From Actinacidiphila sp. DG2A-62 (lineage in GTDB: Bacteria > Actinomycetota > Actinomycetes > Streptomycetales > Streptomycetaceae): DNA of 64,000 bases. The position numbers and the translations under genes were made by a program. Positions 46,057 to 55,372 of this stretch are shown in pieces (the first letter of the stretch is position 1; every line of letters starts with the position of its first letter). The notes beneath the pieces are model-generated. The model was not told where the DNA came from. It worked only from the letters and a program-made list of their open reading frames with translations, and made no database searches. The stretch is from contig NZ_JAYMGI010000002.1 in NCBI RefSeq assembly GCF_035825295.1, positions 1,240,001-1,304,000 on the forward strand, given 5' to 3'.

Positions 46057-46704
46057 TCATTCCTGCTCTGCCATGCGCTCCTCGATATCGGTCCACTCCT
46101 CCGGCACCTCGCCGGTCTCGTGGAAGGTCCGCCACTGTGCCACGCCCGGCAGGGCGCCGTCGGCCATCGCCGTGAGCAGCCCGCGCACCCACTGCGCCTG
46201 GGCGTCGATCATGTGCAGCTGGTACTCGGTCTCGATCACGAACAGCCGGGGCAGGTCCGCGTCGAGCCGGCCGAGGATGCCGCGCAGCGCGGCGGCGTGC
46301 ACCTCCAGGGCGTGCACCCGCTCGGCGAGCAGATCGGCCACCTCGTCCGGGTGCAGCGCGCCGATCAGCGAGAGCGCGGTGTCGAAGGCGGGGTACTCCC
46401 GGGCGGGCACGGCCACCAGGTCGGCCAGCCAGTCGTGCATCTCGACCCGGCCGGCCTCGGTGAGGCCGTAGAGGGTGCGCTCGGGCCGGTTGCCCTCGCG
46501 TTGCACGCCGGTCACCTCGACGAAGCCGCGCTTCTCCAGGTTCTGCACCACGGTGTAGAGCGAGCCGTAGTTGATCTTGATGACGTGTTCCTTGCCGCGC
46601 TGCCGCAGCAGCCGGGCGATCTCGTACGGGTGCATCGGGCGTTCGCCGAGGAACACCATGACCGCCAGGGCCAGCGGATTGGACAGCCGTGCCCGCTGGG
46701 CCAT
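46057..46704 (-). CDS. PadR-family transcriptional regulator
   Basis: A 215-residue PadR protein: winged helix LALAVMVFLGERPMHPYEIA with INYGSLYTVVQNLEKRGFVE and RTLYGLTEAGR, then a C-terminal helical dimerisation domain. ATG 46704 follows a GGGGGTGG site; GTG 46713 is an alternative. It probably represses the DrrAB-type exporter downstream and itself through the repeats at 46733-46795. Confidence 0.93.
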   Translation of the reverse strand: MAQRARLSNPLALAVMVFLGERPMHPYEIARLLRQRGKEHVIKINYGSLYTVVQNLEKRGFVEVTGVQREGNRPERTLYGLTEAGRVEMHDWLADLVAVPAREYPAFDTALSLIGALHPDEVADLLAERVHALEVHAAALRGILGRLDADLPRLFVIETEYQLHMIDAQAQWVRGLLTAMADGALPGVAQWRTFHETGEVPEEWTDIEERMAEQE

Positions 46705-46779
46705 GACCGCCACCCCCGACCATCACTCGATCCCGTATATCCGCAGCCGAGTATATCGCGAAGACAGGTCGGCATCAAC

Positions 46780-46793
46780 CGCGATGTATCGCG
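46780..46793. promoter_or_regulatory. Putative PadR operator
   Basis: The palindrome CGCGAT-GT-ATCGCG, with a related GTATATCGCGAA at 46751-46762, lies 75 bases upstream of the PadR start in a locally AT-richer promoter region. PadR sites are often ATGTAT/ATACAT-like dyads; assignment is by position. Confidence 0.5.
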
Positions 46794-46931
46794 AATCTGG
46801 GAGGACGCACGGCAGGGCGCGACCCCGCGTGGGCGCCCGCAGGCGCGAAGGAGCGCGAACGGGCGCCAACGGGCGTACGGGAGCGGCCGTACGGAGGAGG
46901 TCAGGAGGGTCAGGAGGGGGCCAGGAGGGGG

Positions 46932-49755
46932 TCAGCCCACCGAGGAGTACGCCACCACGCCGCGGCGCAGGCCCTCCACGGCCTTGCGGGCGTTGCGGCG
47001 GACCGGGCCGTCGGGCGGCGCGGCGTCGGCGATCTGGCCGAGCACGTCGATCAGCTGCTTGCACCAGCGGACGAAGTCGCCGGCCGGCATGTCCGCCTCC
47101 GACAGCACGTCGTCCAGCGGCCGGCCGGACGTCCAGCGGTAGGCGGCCCAGGCGAAGCCGAGGTCCGGCTCGCGCTGGCCGACGCCCTCGGTCTGGTTGA
47201 TCCGGTGCGCCTCCTCCAGCGCGTCGAGACGGCCCCAGATGCGGACCATCTCGCCGAGCGCGTCACGCGCGGCGCCGGTCGGCAGCTTGGGCGTCACCGC
47301 GTCGTCGGACTGCCGGGACTCGTAGACCAACGCCGAGGCGCAGGCGGCGAGTTCGGCCGGGCCGAGGGCGTTCCACACGCCGTCGCGCAGGCATTCGCTG
47401 GCCAGCAGGTCCAACTCGCCGTAGAGCCGGGCCAGCCTGCGGCCCTCGGGGGTGACCGTGTCGCCCTCCAGATAGCCGAGTTCGGACAGCACCGCGCACA
47501 CCCGGTCGAAGGTGCGGGCGATGGTGTTGGTGCGGCCCTCGATGCGGCGCTCCAGCTGCTGGTTGTCGCGGCGCAGCCGCTGGTAGCGCTCGGCCCAGCG
47601 GGCGTGGTCCTCGCGGTCGTCGCAGCCGTGGCAGGGGTGCGCCCTGATCGCGGCGCGCAGCCGGGCGATCTCGGTGTCGTCGGCCGCCGCCGCGCGCTCC
47701 CTGCGGTGCCGCACCGGCCCGGTCCAGCGGGCCGTGCCGGCCTTGCTGCGCATCGCCGAGGCGAGGTCGCGGCGGGACTGCGGGCTGCGCGGGTTGAAGG
47801 ACTTGGGGATGCGCATCCGCTCCAGCGGCTCGACCGGCACCGGGAAGTCCAGCGCGGCCAGCCGCTTGACCTGGCGCTCGGCGGTCAGCACCAGCGGGCG
47901 CGGGCCGTCGTGGTACTCGCCGCCGCGCGGGTGGTGGTGACCGGTCGCGCGGCCGGGGATGCCCGGCTCCAGCACCAGTGCCAGGCCCGCGAACTTGCCG
48001 GCCGGCACATGGATGATGTCGCCGGGCCTGAGCTTCTCCAGCGCGTCGGACGCGGCGGCCCGGCGCTGCGCGGCGCCCTGCCGGGACAGCTCGGCCTCCC
48101 GCTCCTTCAGCTCCCGGCGCAGCCGCATGTACGCGTCGAAGTCGCCGAGGTGGCAGGTCATCGACTCCCGGTAGCCGGCCAGGCCCTCCTCGTTGCGCTG
48201 CACCTGGCGGGAGATGCCGACCACCGAGCGGTCGGCCTGGAACTGCGCGAAGGACGTCTCCAGCAGCTCCCGCGAGCGGTGCCGCCCGAACTGGCCGACC
48301 AGGTTGACCGCCATGTTGTACGACGGCCGGAACGACGAGCGCAGCGGATACGTACGGGTGCCGGCCAGTCCCGCCACGGCGGCCGGGTCGAAGCCGCGCT
48401 GCCACAGCACCACGGCGTGGCCCTCCACGTCGATGCCGCGCCGCCCGGCCCGGCCGGTGAGCTGGGTGTACTCGCCGGGCGTGATGTCGGCGTGGGTCTC
48501 GCCGTTCCACTTGACGAGCTTCTCCAGCACCACGCTGCGGGCCTGGCATGTTGATGCCCAGCGCCAGCGTCTCGGTGGCGAACACCGCCTTGACCAGGCC
48601 CTTGACGAACAGCTCCTCGACGACCTCCTTGAAGGTCGGCAGCATGCCGGCGTGGTGGGCGGCGATGCCCCGCTCCAGGCCCTCCAGCCACTCGAAGTAG
48701 CCGAGGACGTGCAGGTCCTCGTCGGGGATGGAGCGGGTGCGCTCCTCCACGATCGACCGCACCCGCACCCTGGCCTCGTCGTTGTTCAGCCGCAGCCCGG
48801 CGTACAGGCACTGCTGGACGGCGGCCTCGCAGCCGGCCCGGCTGAAGATGAAGGTGATGGCGGGCAGCAGGCCCTCGGCGTCGAGCCGGTCGATGACCTC
48901 GGCGCGGCTGGGCGTCCACACCCGGCTGCGGGCCCGGCGCTCGCGCTCCCGGTCGGCCTCCCGGCCGCGGCCGCGGGGCCGGTGGACGCGCTGGTTCTCC
49001 ATCCGGGCCAGCCGCTCCAGGTCCGCGTTGACCTCGCGGCGGCCACGCGGCTCGGTCGGCCCGGACTTCTCCTCGAACAGGTCGTACATCCGCAGGCCGG
49101 CCAGCACGTGCTGCCACAGCGGCACCGGGCGGTGCTCGGAGACGATGACCTCGGTGTCGCCGCGCACGGTGTCCAGCCAGTCGCCGAACTCCTCGGCGTT
49201 GGAAACCGTCGCCGACAGCGACACCAGCGTCACGGACTGCGGCAGGTGGATGATCACCTCTTCCCACACCGCGCCGCGGAACCGGTCGGAGAGGTAGTGC
49301 ACCTCGTCCATCACCACGTAGGCCAGGCCGTCCAGGGCGGCCGAGCCCGCGTAGAGCATGTTCCGCAGCACCTCGGTGGTCATCACGATCACCGGGGCGT
49401 CGCCGTTGACGCTGTTGTCGCCGGTGAGCAGGCCGACGCGGTCGGCGCCGTAGCGCTTGGCGAGGTCGTTGTACTTCTGGTTCGACAGCGCCTTGATCGG
49501 GGTGGTGTAGAAGCACTTGCGGCCCTGCTCCAGGGCCAGGTGCACGGCGAACTCGCCGACGATGGTCTTGCCGGACCCGGTCGGCGCGGCCACCAGGACG
49601 CCGCTGCCGGACTCCAGCGCCTGACAGGCCTCCACCTGGAACGGGTCGAGCCCGAACTCGTACAGCTCGCGGAACCGGGCGAGTGCGGTGGCGTTCTCTT
49701 CGGCGCGGCGACGGCTGGCGGCGTAGCGCTCGGCTGGTGACATCTCTTCGGTCAT
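46932..49755 (-). CDS. helY: HelY/Mtr4-like DEAD/DEAH RNA helicase, frameshifted as sequenced
   Basis: About 940 residues once one extra base is removed. N-terminal part: AAPTGSGKTIVGEFAV (motif I), TTPIKALSNQKYNDL (Ia), MDEVHYLSD (DEVH, motif II), SLSATVSN (III). The helicase C domain ends ATETLALGINMP, and after the break continues VVLEKLVKWNGETHAD and QLTGRAGRRGIDVEG (motif VI), then an actinobacterial C-terminal helical domain. The extra base lies within 48541-48546. MTEEMS at 49755 is the chosen start. Function: Ski2/Mtr4-type RNA unwinding. Conservation beside tatC in Streptomyces makes a true pseudogene unlikely. Confidence 0.88.
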
Positions 49756-49909
49756 CTCGGGAACGAGCGTACCGGCAGGTGCCGACACGGCGCGTGATCT
49801 TATCTGCCCGGTACAGCTTTTCCGGGGCATGATTGCCCAGCGGGAACCCGCGCGCGGTCACCGCCGCCCCGGGGCCCACCAGCGCCCCGGACGCCCCGTG
49901 CCCGGCGCC

Positions 49910-50797
49910 TCACACCAGCAGGCGCAGCGCCCCCGGCACCGTCTCGGCCTCCAGCGGCAGCGGGCCGATCCGCTCGCCGTCGGCGTAGCCGGTGACGTCG
50001 GCCGCGGCCAGCCGCACCCGGGCGGCGCGGTGCACCGTCACCACCGGGTGCGAGGGGTGGGTGCCGCGGTAGACCCGCGGGAAGACCCGCAGCAGGGTGC
50101 TGCGGCTGCACGGGCCGACCACGCACACGTCGAACAGCCCGTCGTCCATCACCGCGTCCGCGCAGATCCGCATGCCGCCGCCGTACGAGGACCCGTTGCC
50201 GACCGCGATCAGGGTCGCCTCGATCTCCCGCTCGGGCGCGTCGTCGAAGGCCACCGTGTACGGGATCGGGCGCAGCGCGGCGAGCTCGGCGAGCATCGCC
50301 AGGTCGTAGCGGAAGCGGCCGACCGGCCACCGCATCCGGTTGCCGCGGTCGTTGACCCGGGAGTCGAAGCCGGAGGCGAGCACGGTGCCGAACCAGCGGT
50401 CGCCGGTCCTGCCCAGGTCCACCGGGCGGCCCCGGCCCTCGGCCAGGGCCCGCGCGATCGCGGCGCCGGCCGCGGCGGGGTCGCGCACCGGCAGGCCGCT
50501 CACCCGGGCGAAGTCGTTGCCGGTGCCGACCGCGACGACGCCCAGCGGGGTGCCGGTGCCCGCGACGGCCTGCAGGGCGAGCGAGACCATGCCGTCGCCG
50601 CCGACCGCGATGAGTGCCCCGGTGCCGCCGGCGACGGCCGCGCGGGCCAGGTCGAGCGCCTCCGCGGCGTCCGCGCCGGCCACGACGCGCACCCGGTGGC
50701 CGGCCTCCCGCAGGGCGCCGGCGGCGGGCTCGGCGGCGCGGGCGCCGCGGCCACGGCCCGCGGCGGGGTTGACGACAAGGGTGATCTCGCTGGTCAC
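49910..50797 (-). CDS. Diacylglycerol/lipid kinase (DagK family)
   Basis: A 295-residue lipid kinase with VVNPAAGRGRGA, the ATP motif VGGDGMVSLAL, and VGTGNDFARVSGLP. C-terminal strands such as GMRICADAVMDDGLFDV are typical of YegS/DgkB-like enzymes. It phosphorylates diacylglycerol or a related lipid at the membrane. GTG 50797 start. It lies between tatC and the helicase in the conserved order. Confidence 0.92.
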   Translation of the reverse strand: MTSEITLVVNPAAGRGRGARAAEPAAGALREAGHRVRVVAGADAAEALDLARAAVAGGTGALIAVGGDGMVSLALQAVAGTGTPLGVVAVGTGNDFARVSGLPVRDPAAAGAAIARALAEGRGRPVDLGRTGDRWFGTVLASGFDSRVNDRGNRMRWPVGRFRYDLAMLAELAALRPIPYTVAFDDAPEREIEATLIAVGNGSSYGGGMRICADAVMDDGLFDVCVVGPCSRSTLLRVFPRVYRGTHPSHPVVTVHRAARVRLAAADVTGYADGERIGPLPLEAETVPGALRLLV

Positions 50798-50904
50798 GGC
50801 CGGACCCTATCCCGTATCCGCCGGCTCCAGGCACTCCGAGGATGCCCGGTCACCGCCGCCCGGGGCCGCGCCTGCCGAAGAGCCGGGCCGCGCCCGGGCC
50901 GCGC

Positions 50905-51834
50905 TCAGGTGGCGTCGTCGTAGCCGTCGTCGCCGCGCCGGTCGGCCGCGTCGAAGGGCTGGGAGGTGATCTGCTCCGGGATGTGGTCGAGGCTGGACGC
51001 CTCGTCGGGGTCGAGACCGAAGTCGGGGTCGGCCTCGCGGCGGCGGCGCCGGCGCGCGTCGTTGAAGAAGCAGACGCCCATCGCGAGGAAGTACAGGAAG
51101 ACGATCGGCGCGGCCAGCAGGCACATGGTCAGCGGGTCGCCGGTGGGGGTGGCGACGGCGGCGAAGACGGTGATGCCGATCACCATGCCGCGCCACCAGC
51201 CGAGCATCCGCCGGCCGCTGACCACGCCGGTGAAGTTCAGCAGCACCAGCACCAGCGGCAGCTCGAAGGCCAGGCCGAAGACCACGATCATGCGCACGAC
51301 GAGGTCGAGGAAGTCGTCGAGGGCCAGCAGGTTGGTGGTGTCGTTCGGCACGAAGCCGATCATGATCCGCGCGGTCTGCGGCAGGATTTCGTACGCCAGC
51401 AGGCCGCCGGCCAGGAACAGCGGGACGCCCGCGCCGACGAAGCCGAGGGTGTAGCGCTTCTCGTTGCGGTGCAGGCCGGGCGCGAGGAAGCCCCACAGCT
51501 GGTAGAGCCAGACCGGCGAGGCGCCGACGATGCCGGCCATCAGCGAGACCTTCAGCGCGATGGAGAAGCCGCCGAGCAGGCCGCTCACCGTCATCTGCGC
51601 GCAGGCCTTGCTGGTGTCCTTGTGGTTCTGGCCGTTGATGCAGCGGACGTTGTCGGGGATGCGCTGCTGGAGCAGGTGGATGATGTCCTTGTAGAAGAAC
51701 GCCGCCACGACGGTGACGACGATGATCGCAAGGACCGACTTCAGAAGCCGGTTGCGCAGCTCGCGCAGGTGGTCCGCGAGGGGCATCCGCCCCTCGGGGT
51801 CCTTGGCCGGCTTGCGGCGGGCAGTCTTGAGCAC
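50905..51834 (-). CDS. tatC: Sec-independent protein translocase TatC
   Basis: A 309-residue integral membrane protein with six hydrophobic segments and the conserved N-terminal PLADHLRELRNRLLKS, plus FLAPGLHRNEKRY in the first loop. The acidic C-terminal tail is typical of Streptomyces TatC. It recognises twin-arginine signal peptides with TatB/TatA. GTG 51834 start with GAGGACG upstream; tatA precedes it by 117 bases on the same strand. Confidence 0.97.
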   Translation of the reverse strand: MLKTARRKPAKDPEGRMPLADHLRELRNRLLKSVLAIIVVTVVAAFFYKDIIHLLQQRIPDNVRCINGQNHKDTSKACAQMTVSGLLGGFSIALKVSLMAGIVGASPVWLYQLWGFLAPGLHRNEKRYTLGFVGAGVPLFLAGGLLAYEILPQTARIMIGFVPNDTTNLLALDDFLDLVVRMIVVFGLAFELPLVLVLLNFTGVVSGRRMLGWWRGMVIGITVFAAVATPTGDPLTMCLLAAPIVFLYFLAMGVCFFNDARRRRRREADPDFGLDPDEASSLDHIPEQITSQPFDAADRRGDDGYDDAT

Positions 51835-51951
51835 CCACGTCCTCGTCTCGTGCGGCAGCCTGGGCGGGGCGCCCCGCCTACGGCTTGGTCCTGCGTCGGG
51901 TCGTCCGGCGGCCGGTCGGGCCCGGCGGCGCCGGTCAGCTGCGGGCGACGG

Positions 51952-52236
51952 TCAGCCGCGGGCGGCGCGGTCCGCCGGCTCCTGCACCGGGCGGGCGCTC
52001 GCGGTGTCGCCGGGCGCGGACTGGATGGTGCGCGGGGTCTCGGCCGCCGGCTGCGCGGCGGTGGATTCGGCGGTGCCGTCGGACCCGTCGTTCTTCATCG
52101 CCTTGGCCTCGCTTTTGAGGATGCGGGCCGACTTGCCGAGCGACCGGGCCACGTCCGGCAGCTTCTTGGCGCCGAAGACCAGGACGACGACGAGAAGGAT
52201 GAGGACGAGCTCCAGGGGCTTGAGGTTGCCGAGCAT
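51952..52236 (-). CDS. tatA: Sec-independent protein translocase TatA
   Basis: A 94-residue protein with one N-terminal membrane helix ([20 protein letters not shown]), an FGxKKLP hinge, an amphipathic helix ([18 protein letters not shown]) and a disordered tail. It forms the Tat pore. It is encoded just upstream of tatC. Confidence 0.96.
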   Translation of the reverse strand: MLGNLKPLELVLILLVVVLVFGAKKLPDVARSLGKSARILKSEAKAMKNDGSDGTAESTAAQPAAETPRTIQSAPGDTASARPVQEPADRAARG

Positions 52237-52399
52237 ATGAGATCTACCTTCTCACCGGGGCGGCGTGTTCCGCTGTGATCGTAGCGTGCACCGGTGAACG
52301 GAGGGGAGGTCCCCGCCGTACGGCCGGTGGCGGCCCCCGCCGCGCTCCGTAGCGGGCCGCCCGGCCAGAGTACCCTTCGTCCCCCTCGGCACGGCAGGC

Positions 52400-52603
52400 T
52401 CAGTGGCGGGAGATGCCGCCGGCGCGCTCGGCGGCCCGGTCCGCGGCGCGCTTCAGCCGCTCCCCCGCCTCCGCCAGCGCGCGGCTGCCGGCCTCGACCC
52501 GGCGGGCCAACTCGGCCACCTCGGCGTACACCCGCAGGGCCAGCACGGCGAGCACCAGCAGGCCGGCGGTCGACAGTCCCACGCAGGCGATGATCCACCA
52601 CAT
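52400..52603 (-). CDS. Small membrane protein with coiled-coil
   Basis: A 67-residue protein: one N-terminal membrane helix (WIIACVGLSTAGLLVLAVLAL), then a charged heptad-like helix rich in Ala, Glu and Arg (AELARRVEAGSRALAEAGERL). It lies between the zinc-ribbon gene and tatA on the same strand. I do not recognise a function; the position is conserved in Streptomyces as far as I recall. Confidence 0.7.
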   Translation of the reverse strand: MWWIIACVGLSTAGLLVLAVLALRVYAEVAELARRVEAGSRALAEAGERLKRAADRAAERAGGISRH

Positions 52604-52640
52604 GGACGGCGAGCCTACCGCCCGCCGGACCGGCCGGGCC

Positions 52641-52877
52641 TCACGCCAGCCGGATGGTGCGCACGCCGCCGCCGGTGAGGAGTTCGACGATGCGCTCGCC
52701 GGCCGGCTTGCGGACCTGCTCGCCGCACGCGGGGCAGGTGAAGGAGTAGAACGTGGTGCGGGCCGAGCCGCCGAGGGCCAGCCGCAGCGCGTCCGCCGCC
52801 AGTTCGAAGCTCTCCCGGCAGTGCGGGCAGTTCGCCCGGAACAGCACGGGCCCGGCGGAGACCGGCGTCAGCGTCAT
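52641..52877 (-). CDS. Small zinc-ribbon protein
   Basis: A 78-residue protein with two CxxC pairs (CPHC and CPAC) about 35 residues apart, forming a likely zinc ribbon. ATG 52877 lies 11 bases after the pafC stop. The function is unknown. The acidic/helical segment between the pairs (ESFELAADALRLALG) is short. Confidence 0.75.
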   Translation of the reverse strand: MTLTPVSAGPVLFRANCPHCRESFELAADALRLALGGSARTTFYSFTCPACGEQVRKPAGERIVELLTGGGVRTIRLA

Positions 52878-52888
52878 CGGCGGCGTCC

Positions 52889-53845
52889 TCACTCCCCGTA
52901 GGCGGCCAGTGCCTGGACCGCGGCGTCCCGGGCCTCGGCGGCCAGCCCCGCGGGCGACACGATCCGCCCGTCCGGGCCCAGCCGCAGGGCCAGCCGGCGC
53001 AGCGAGCCCGGGTCGGGGGTGCGCAGGGTGATCCGCAGACCGCCGTCCGGCAGCTCCTCGGCGCTGTCGTGCGGGTAGTACTCGGCGACCCATCGTCCGC
53101 CGGGGCCGACCTCGACGACCACCTCCGGGTCGTCGCCGGCGGGCTGCACCAGCCCCTGGGACAGGTCGCGCGGCTCGATCCTGGGCGGGTCGGACGGCTC
53201 GTCCAGCAGCCGGATCTCGGCGACGCGGTCCAGCCGGAAGGTGCGGCGGTCCTCCGAGAGCCGGCACCACCCCTCGACGTAGGTGTGGCCGACGGCGAAC
53301 AGCCGGATCGGGTCCACCTCGCGCTCGGTCAGCGTGTCGCGAGCCGGGGAGTAGTAGCGCATCCACAGCCGGCGGCGCTCGGTGAGGGCGCGGTCGACGG
53401 TCGCGAACACGCTGCCCTCGGACTCGAAGGTCACCGACAGGTGGGTGCTCGCCCCGGCCGCCTCGCCGGCCGCCGCCTCCAACTTGGTGCCGGCCCGCAG
53501 CAGCGCCTGCCGGTCGCTGTCGCGCAGCCCCGGCAGGTTGGCCACCGCGCGGGCGGCCACCAGCAGCGCGGTGGCCTCGTCGGCGGCCAGCCGCAGCGGC
53601 TGGGCGACGTCGTCGGCGGTGCCCGGGTTGTGCCACCAGATGCGCTCGCCGTCGGTGTCGATGTCCAGCAGGTCGCCGCCGCGGAAGCTGGTGCCGCACA
53701 GCGGCAGCACGTTGAGGTCGCCGATCAGCTCGGCCTCGGTGACGCCGAAGGCCCGCGCGACCTCGCTGACCCGGGCGCCGGGCCGCTCGCGCAGATACGT
53801 GACCAGCGACAGCATCCTGCGCGTCTGGTCGATGGCGTTGCTCAT
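52889..53845 (-). CDS. pafC: WYL-domain regulator PafC
   Basis: A 318-residue protein with an N-terminal winged helix (MLSLVTYLRERPGARVSEVA...FGVTEAELIGDLNVL), a WYL domain (GHTYVEGWCRLSEDRRTFRLDRV) and a WCX C-terminal region. PafB and PafC act together as an activator of the mycothiol-independent DNA-damage response in mycobacteria. ATG 53845 is 20 bases after the pafB stop. Confidence 0.93.
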   Translation of the reverse strand: MSNAIDQTRRMLSLVTYLRERPGARVSEVARAFGVTEAELIGDLNVLPLCGTSFRGGDLLDIDTDGERIWWHNPGTADDVAQPLRLAADEATALLVAARAVANLPGLRDSDRQALLRAGTKLEAAAGEAAGASTHLSVTFESEGSVFATVDRALTERRRLWMRYYSPARDTLTEREVDPIRLFAVGHTYVEGWCRLSEDRRTFRLDRVAEIRLLDEPSDPPRIEPRDLSQGLVQPAGDDPEVVVEVGPGGRWVAEYYPHDSAEELPDGGLRITLRTPDPGSLRRLALRLGPDGRIVSPAGLAAEARDAAVQALAAYGE

Positions 53846-53865
53846 GCTCCCCGCTCTCCCCCGCG

Positions 53866-54807
53866 TCAGCCCTTGGCCACGGCGCGCAGCCGGTCGACGA
53901 CCTCGGTGCGCAGCTCCTCGGGGGCCAGGACCACCACGTCGGGGCCGAACTCGGCCAGCCAGGCGTCCAGTCCGTGCCCGTACGGAATCTCCAGCTCGTC
54001 CCACTCGGCGTCCACCGGCGTGGTGAGGACGGCGCGGGCGTGCAGCGGGTAGCCGCTGCCGCGGCGCAGCCTGATCCGGGCGGTGGCCGCGGTGGCGCCC
54101 TCGCCGGCCCAGCGGGCGACGGCCTCGCGGACGTCGACGTGGTCCAGGACGGGGGCGGTGGCCGCGCCCTTGGTGCGGACCCGGCCGCAGATCCGGGAGA
54201 GCCGGAAGACCCGGACGTCGTCGCGGTCGCGGTCGTGGCCGGCCACGTACCAGTGGCCGCGCCAGCACTCCAGCGCCCACGGCTCGACCAGCCGGGGCTC
54301 GGGGCGCGCCGCGTTGGCCTTGCGGTAGTCGAAGGCGACGGCGCGGCGCTCGCGGGTGGCGAGCATGAGCGCCTCGAAGGCCGGCTCGGGCGCGGCGATG
54401 CGGGGTTCGAGCGCGCTGCTGGCGTCCTCGAACGGCACGCCGGCGGCGCGCAGCTTCTGCAGCGCTCCGCTGGCCGCCTCGGCGAGCCTGGCCTGCTGCC
54501 AGACCTTGGCGGCCAGGCTCAGCGCGGCGGCCTCCTCGGGGTCGAGCGCGATGTCCGGCAGCCGGTTGCGGTCGCTGCGGGCGAGGTAGCCGAATTCGCC
54601 GTCCAGGCTCTCCACCGTGTCGATGACCAGGCCGAGTTCGCGCAGGTCGTCCTTGTCGCGCTCGAACATCCGGTTGAAGGCGTCGTCGGAGGTGACCTCG
54701 TGGTACGCCTCGATGGAGGCGCGCAGCTCGCGCTTGCTGACCGGGCGCCGGGTGTTCATCAGGCACAGCGCGAGGTTCATCAGCCGCTCGGCCTTGGCAA
54801 TCGCCAT
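53866..54807 (-). CDS. pafB: WYL-domain regulator PafB
   Basis: A 313-residue partner of PafC with the same winged-helix/WYL/WCX layout (AERLMNLALCLMNTRRPVSK, CWRGHWYVAGHDRDRDDVRVFRL). ATG 54807 was chosen over GTG 54822 because GAGG lies about 7 bases upstream and homologues begin MAIAKAERL. It is part of the pupylation locus by position, although its role is in the DNA-damage response. Confidence 0.93.
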   Translation of the reverse strand: MAIAKAERLMNLALCLMNTRRPVSKRELRASIEAYHEVTSDDAFNRMFERDKDDLRELGLVIDTVESLDGEFGYLARSDRNRLPDIALDPEEAAALSLAAKVWQQARLAEAASGALQKLRAAGVPFEDASSALEPRIAAPEPAFEALMLATRERRAVAFDYRKANAARPEPRLVEPWALECWRGHWYVAGHDRDRDDVRVFRLSRICGRVRTKGAATAPVLDHVDVREAVARWAGEGATAATARIRLRRGSGYPLHARAVLTTPVDAEWDELEIPYGHGLDAWLAEFGPDVVVLAPEELRTEVVDRLRAVAKG

Positions 54808-54858
54808 CCGTACCCTCGCCACCCCTCGTGAGCGCCCCAGCGTGTCGAACCTACCGCC

Positions 54859-54896
54859 CCGAAAGGGCGCGGACCAAACGGCCCGCGCCCTTTCGG
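54859..54896 (-). terminator. Terminator after the FKBP gene
   Basis: A 14-bp perfect stem (CCGAAAGGGCGCGG with its complement) and a 10-base loop, between the FKBP stop at 54938 and the pafB start. Confidence 0.8.
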
Positions 54897-54937
54897 CGGT
54901 GGTGCTATGGACCGGCCCGGGCGGTCCGGACCGGAGG

Positions 54938-55309
54938 TCAGACGGAGACCAGGTCGCAGACGAAGATCAGGGTCTCGCCGGGCTTGATGGCCGAGCCGGC
55001 GCCGCGGTCGCCGTAGGCGAGGTGGGCCGGGATGGTCAGCTGGCGGCGCCCGCCGACCTTCATGCCCTGGATGCCGCGGTCCCAGCCGGGGATGACCTGG
55101 CCGGCGCCCAGCTGGAAGCTCAGCGGCGCGCCGCGGTTCCAGCTGGCGTCGAACTCCTCGCCGCTGGAGAAGGCGACGCCGACGTAGTGGACGGAGACGT
55201 TGTCGCCGGCCGTGGCGACCGGTCCGTCACCCTCCCAGATGTCCTTGATCTCCAGGTCGGCCGGCGGCTCGCCGCCCGGGAAGTCGATCTCGGGCTTGTC
55301 GATGCTCAA
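54938..55309 (-). CDS. FKBP-type peptidyl-prolyl isomerase
   Basis: A 123-residue single-domain FKBP: VSVHYVGVAFSSGEEFDASW, FQLGAGQVIPGWDRGIQGMK, LTIPAHLAYGDRGAG and LIFVCDLVSV cover the full active site (Tyr, Phe, Trp, Ile). It is cytoplasmic and catalyses proline isomerisation. It lies directly downstream of a lipoprotein FKBP, as usual at this locus. Confidence 0.96.
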   Translation of the reverse strand: MSIDKPEIDFPGGEPPADLEIKDIWEGDGPVATAGDNVSVHYVGVAFSSGEEFDASWNRGAPLSFQLGAGQVIPGWDRGIQGMKVGGRRQLTIPAHLAYGDRGAGSAIKPGETLIFVCDLVSV

Positions 55310-55372
55310 CGGAAACTCCTTGTGCGTTGCGGGAGAACCCGCACAGTCTTGCAGAGCCCGGGACGGACCCGG

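Noticed and set aside
46932..49755. HelY as a true pseudogene
   Set aside because: Both halves are fully conserved and a single base restores the whole protein; decay would show more damage.
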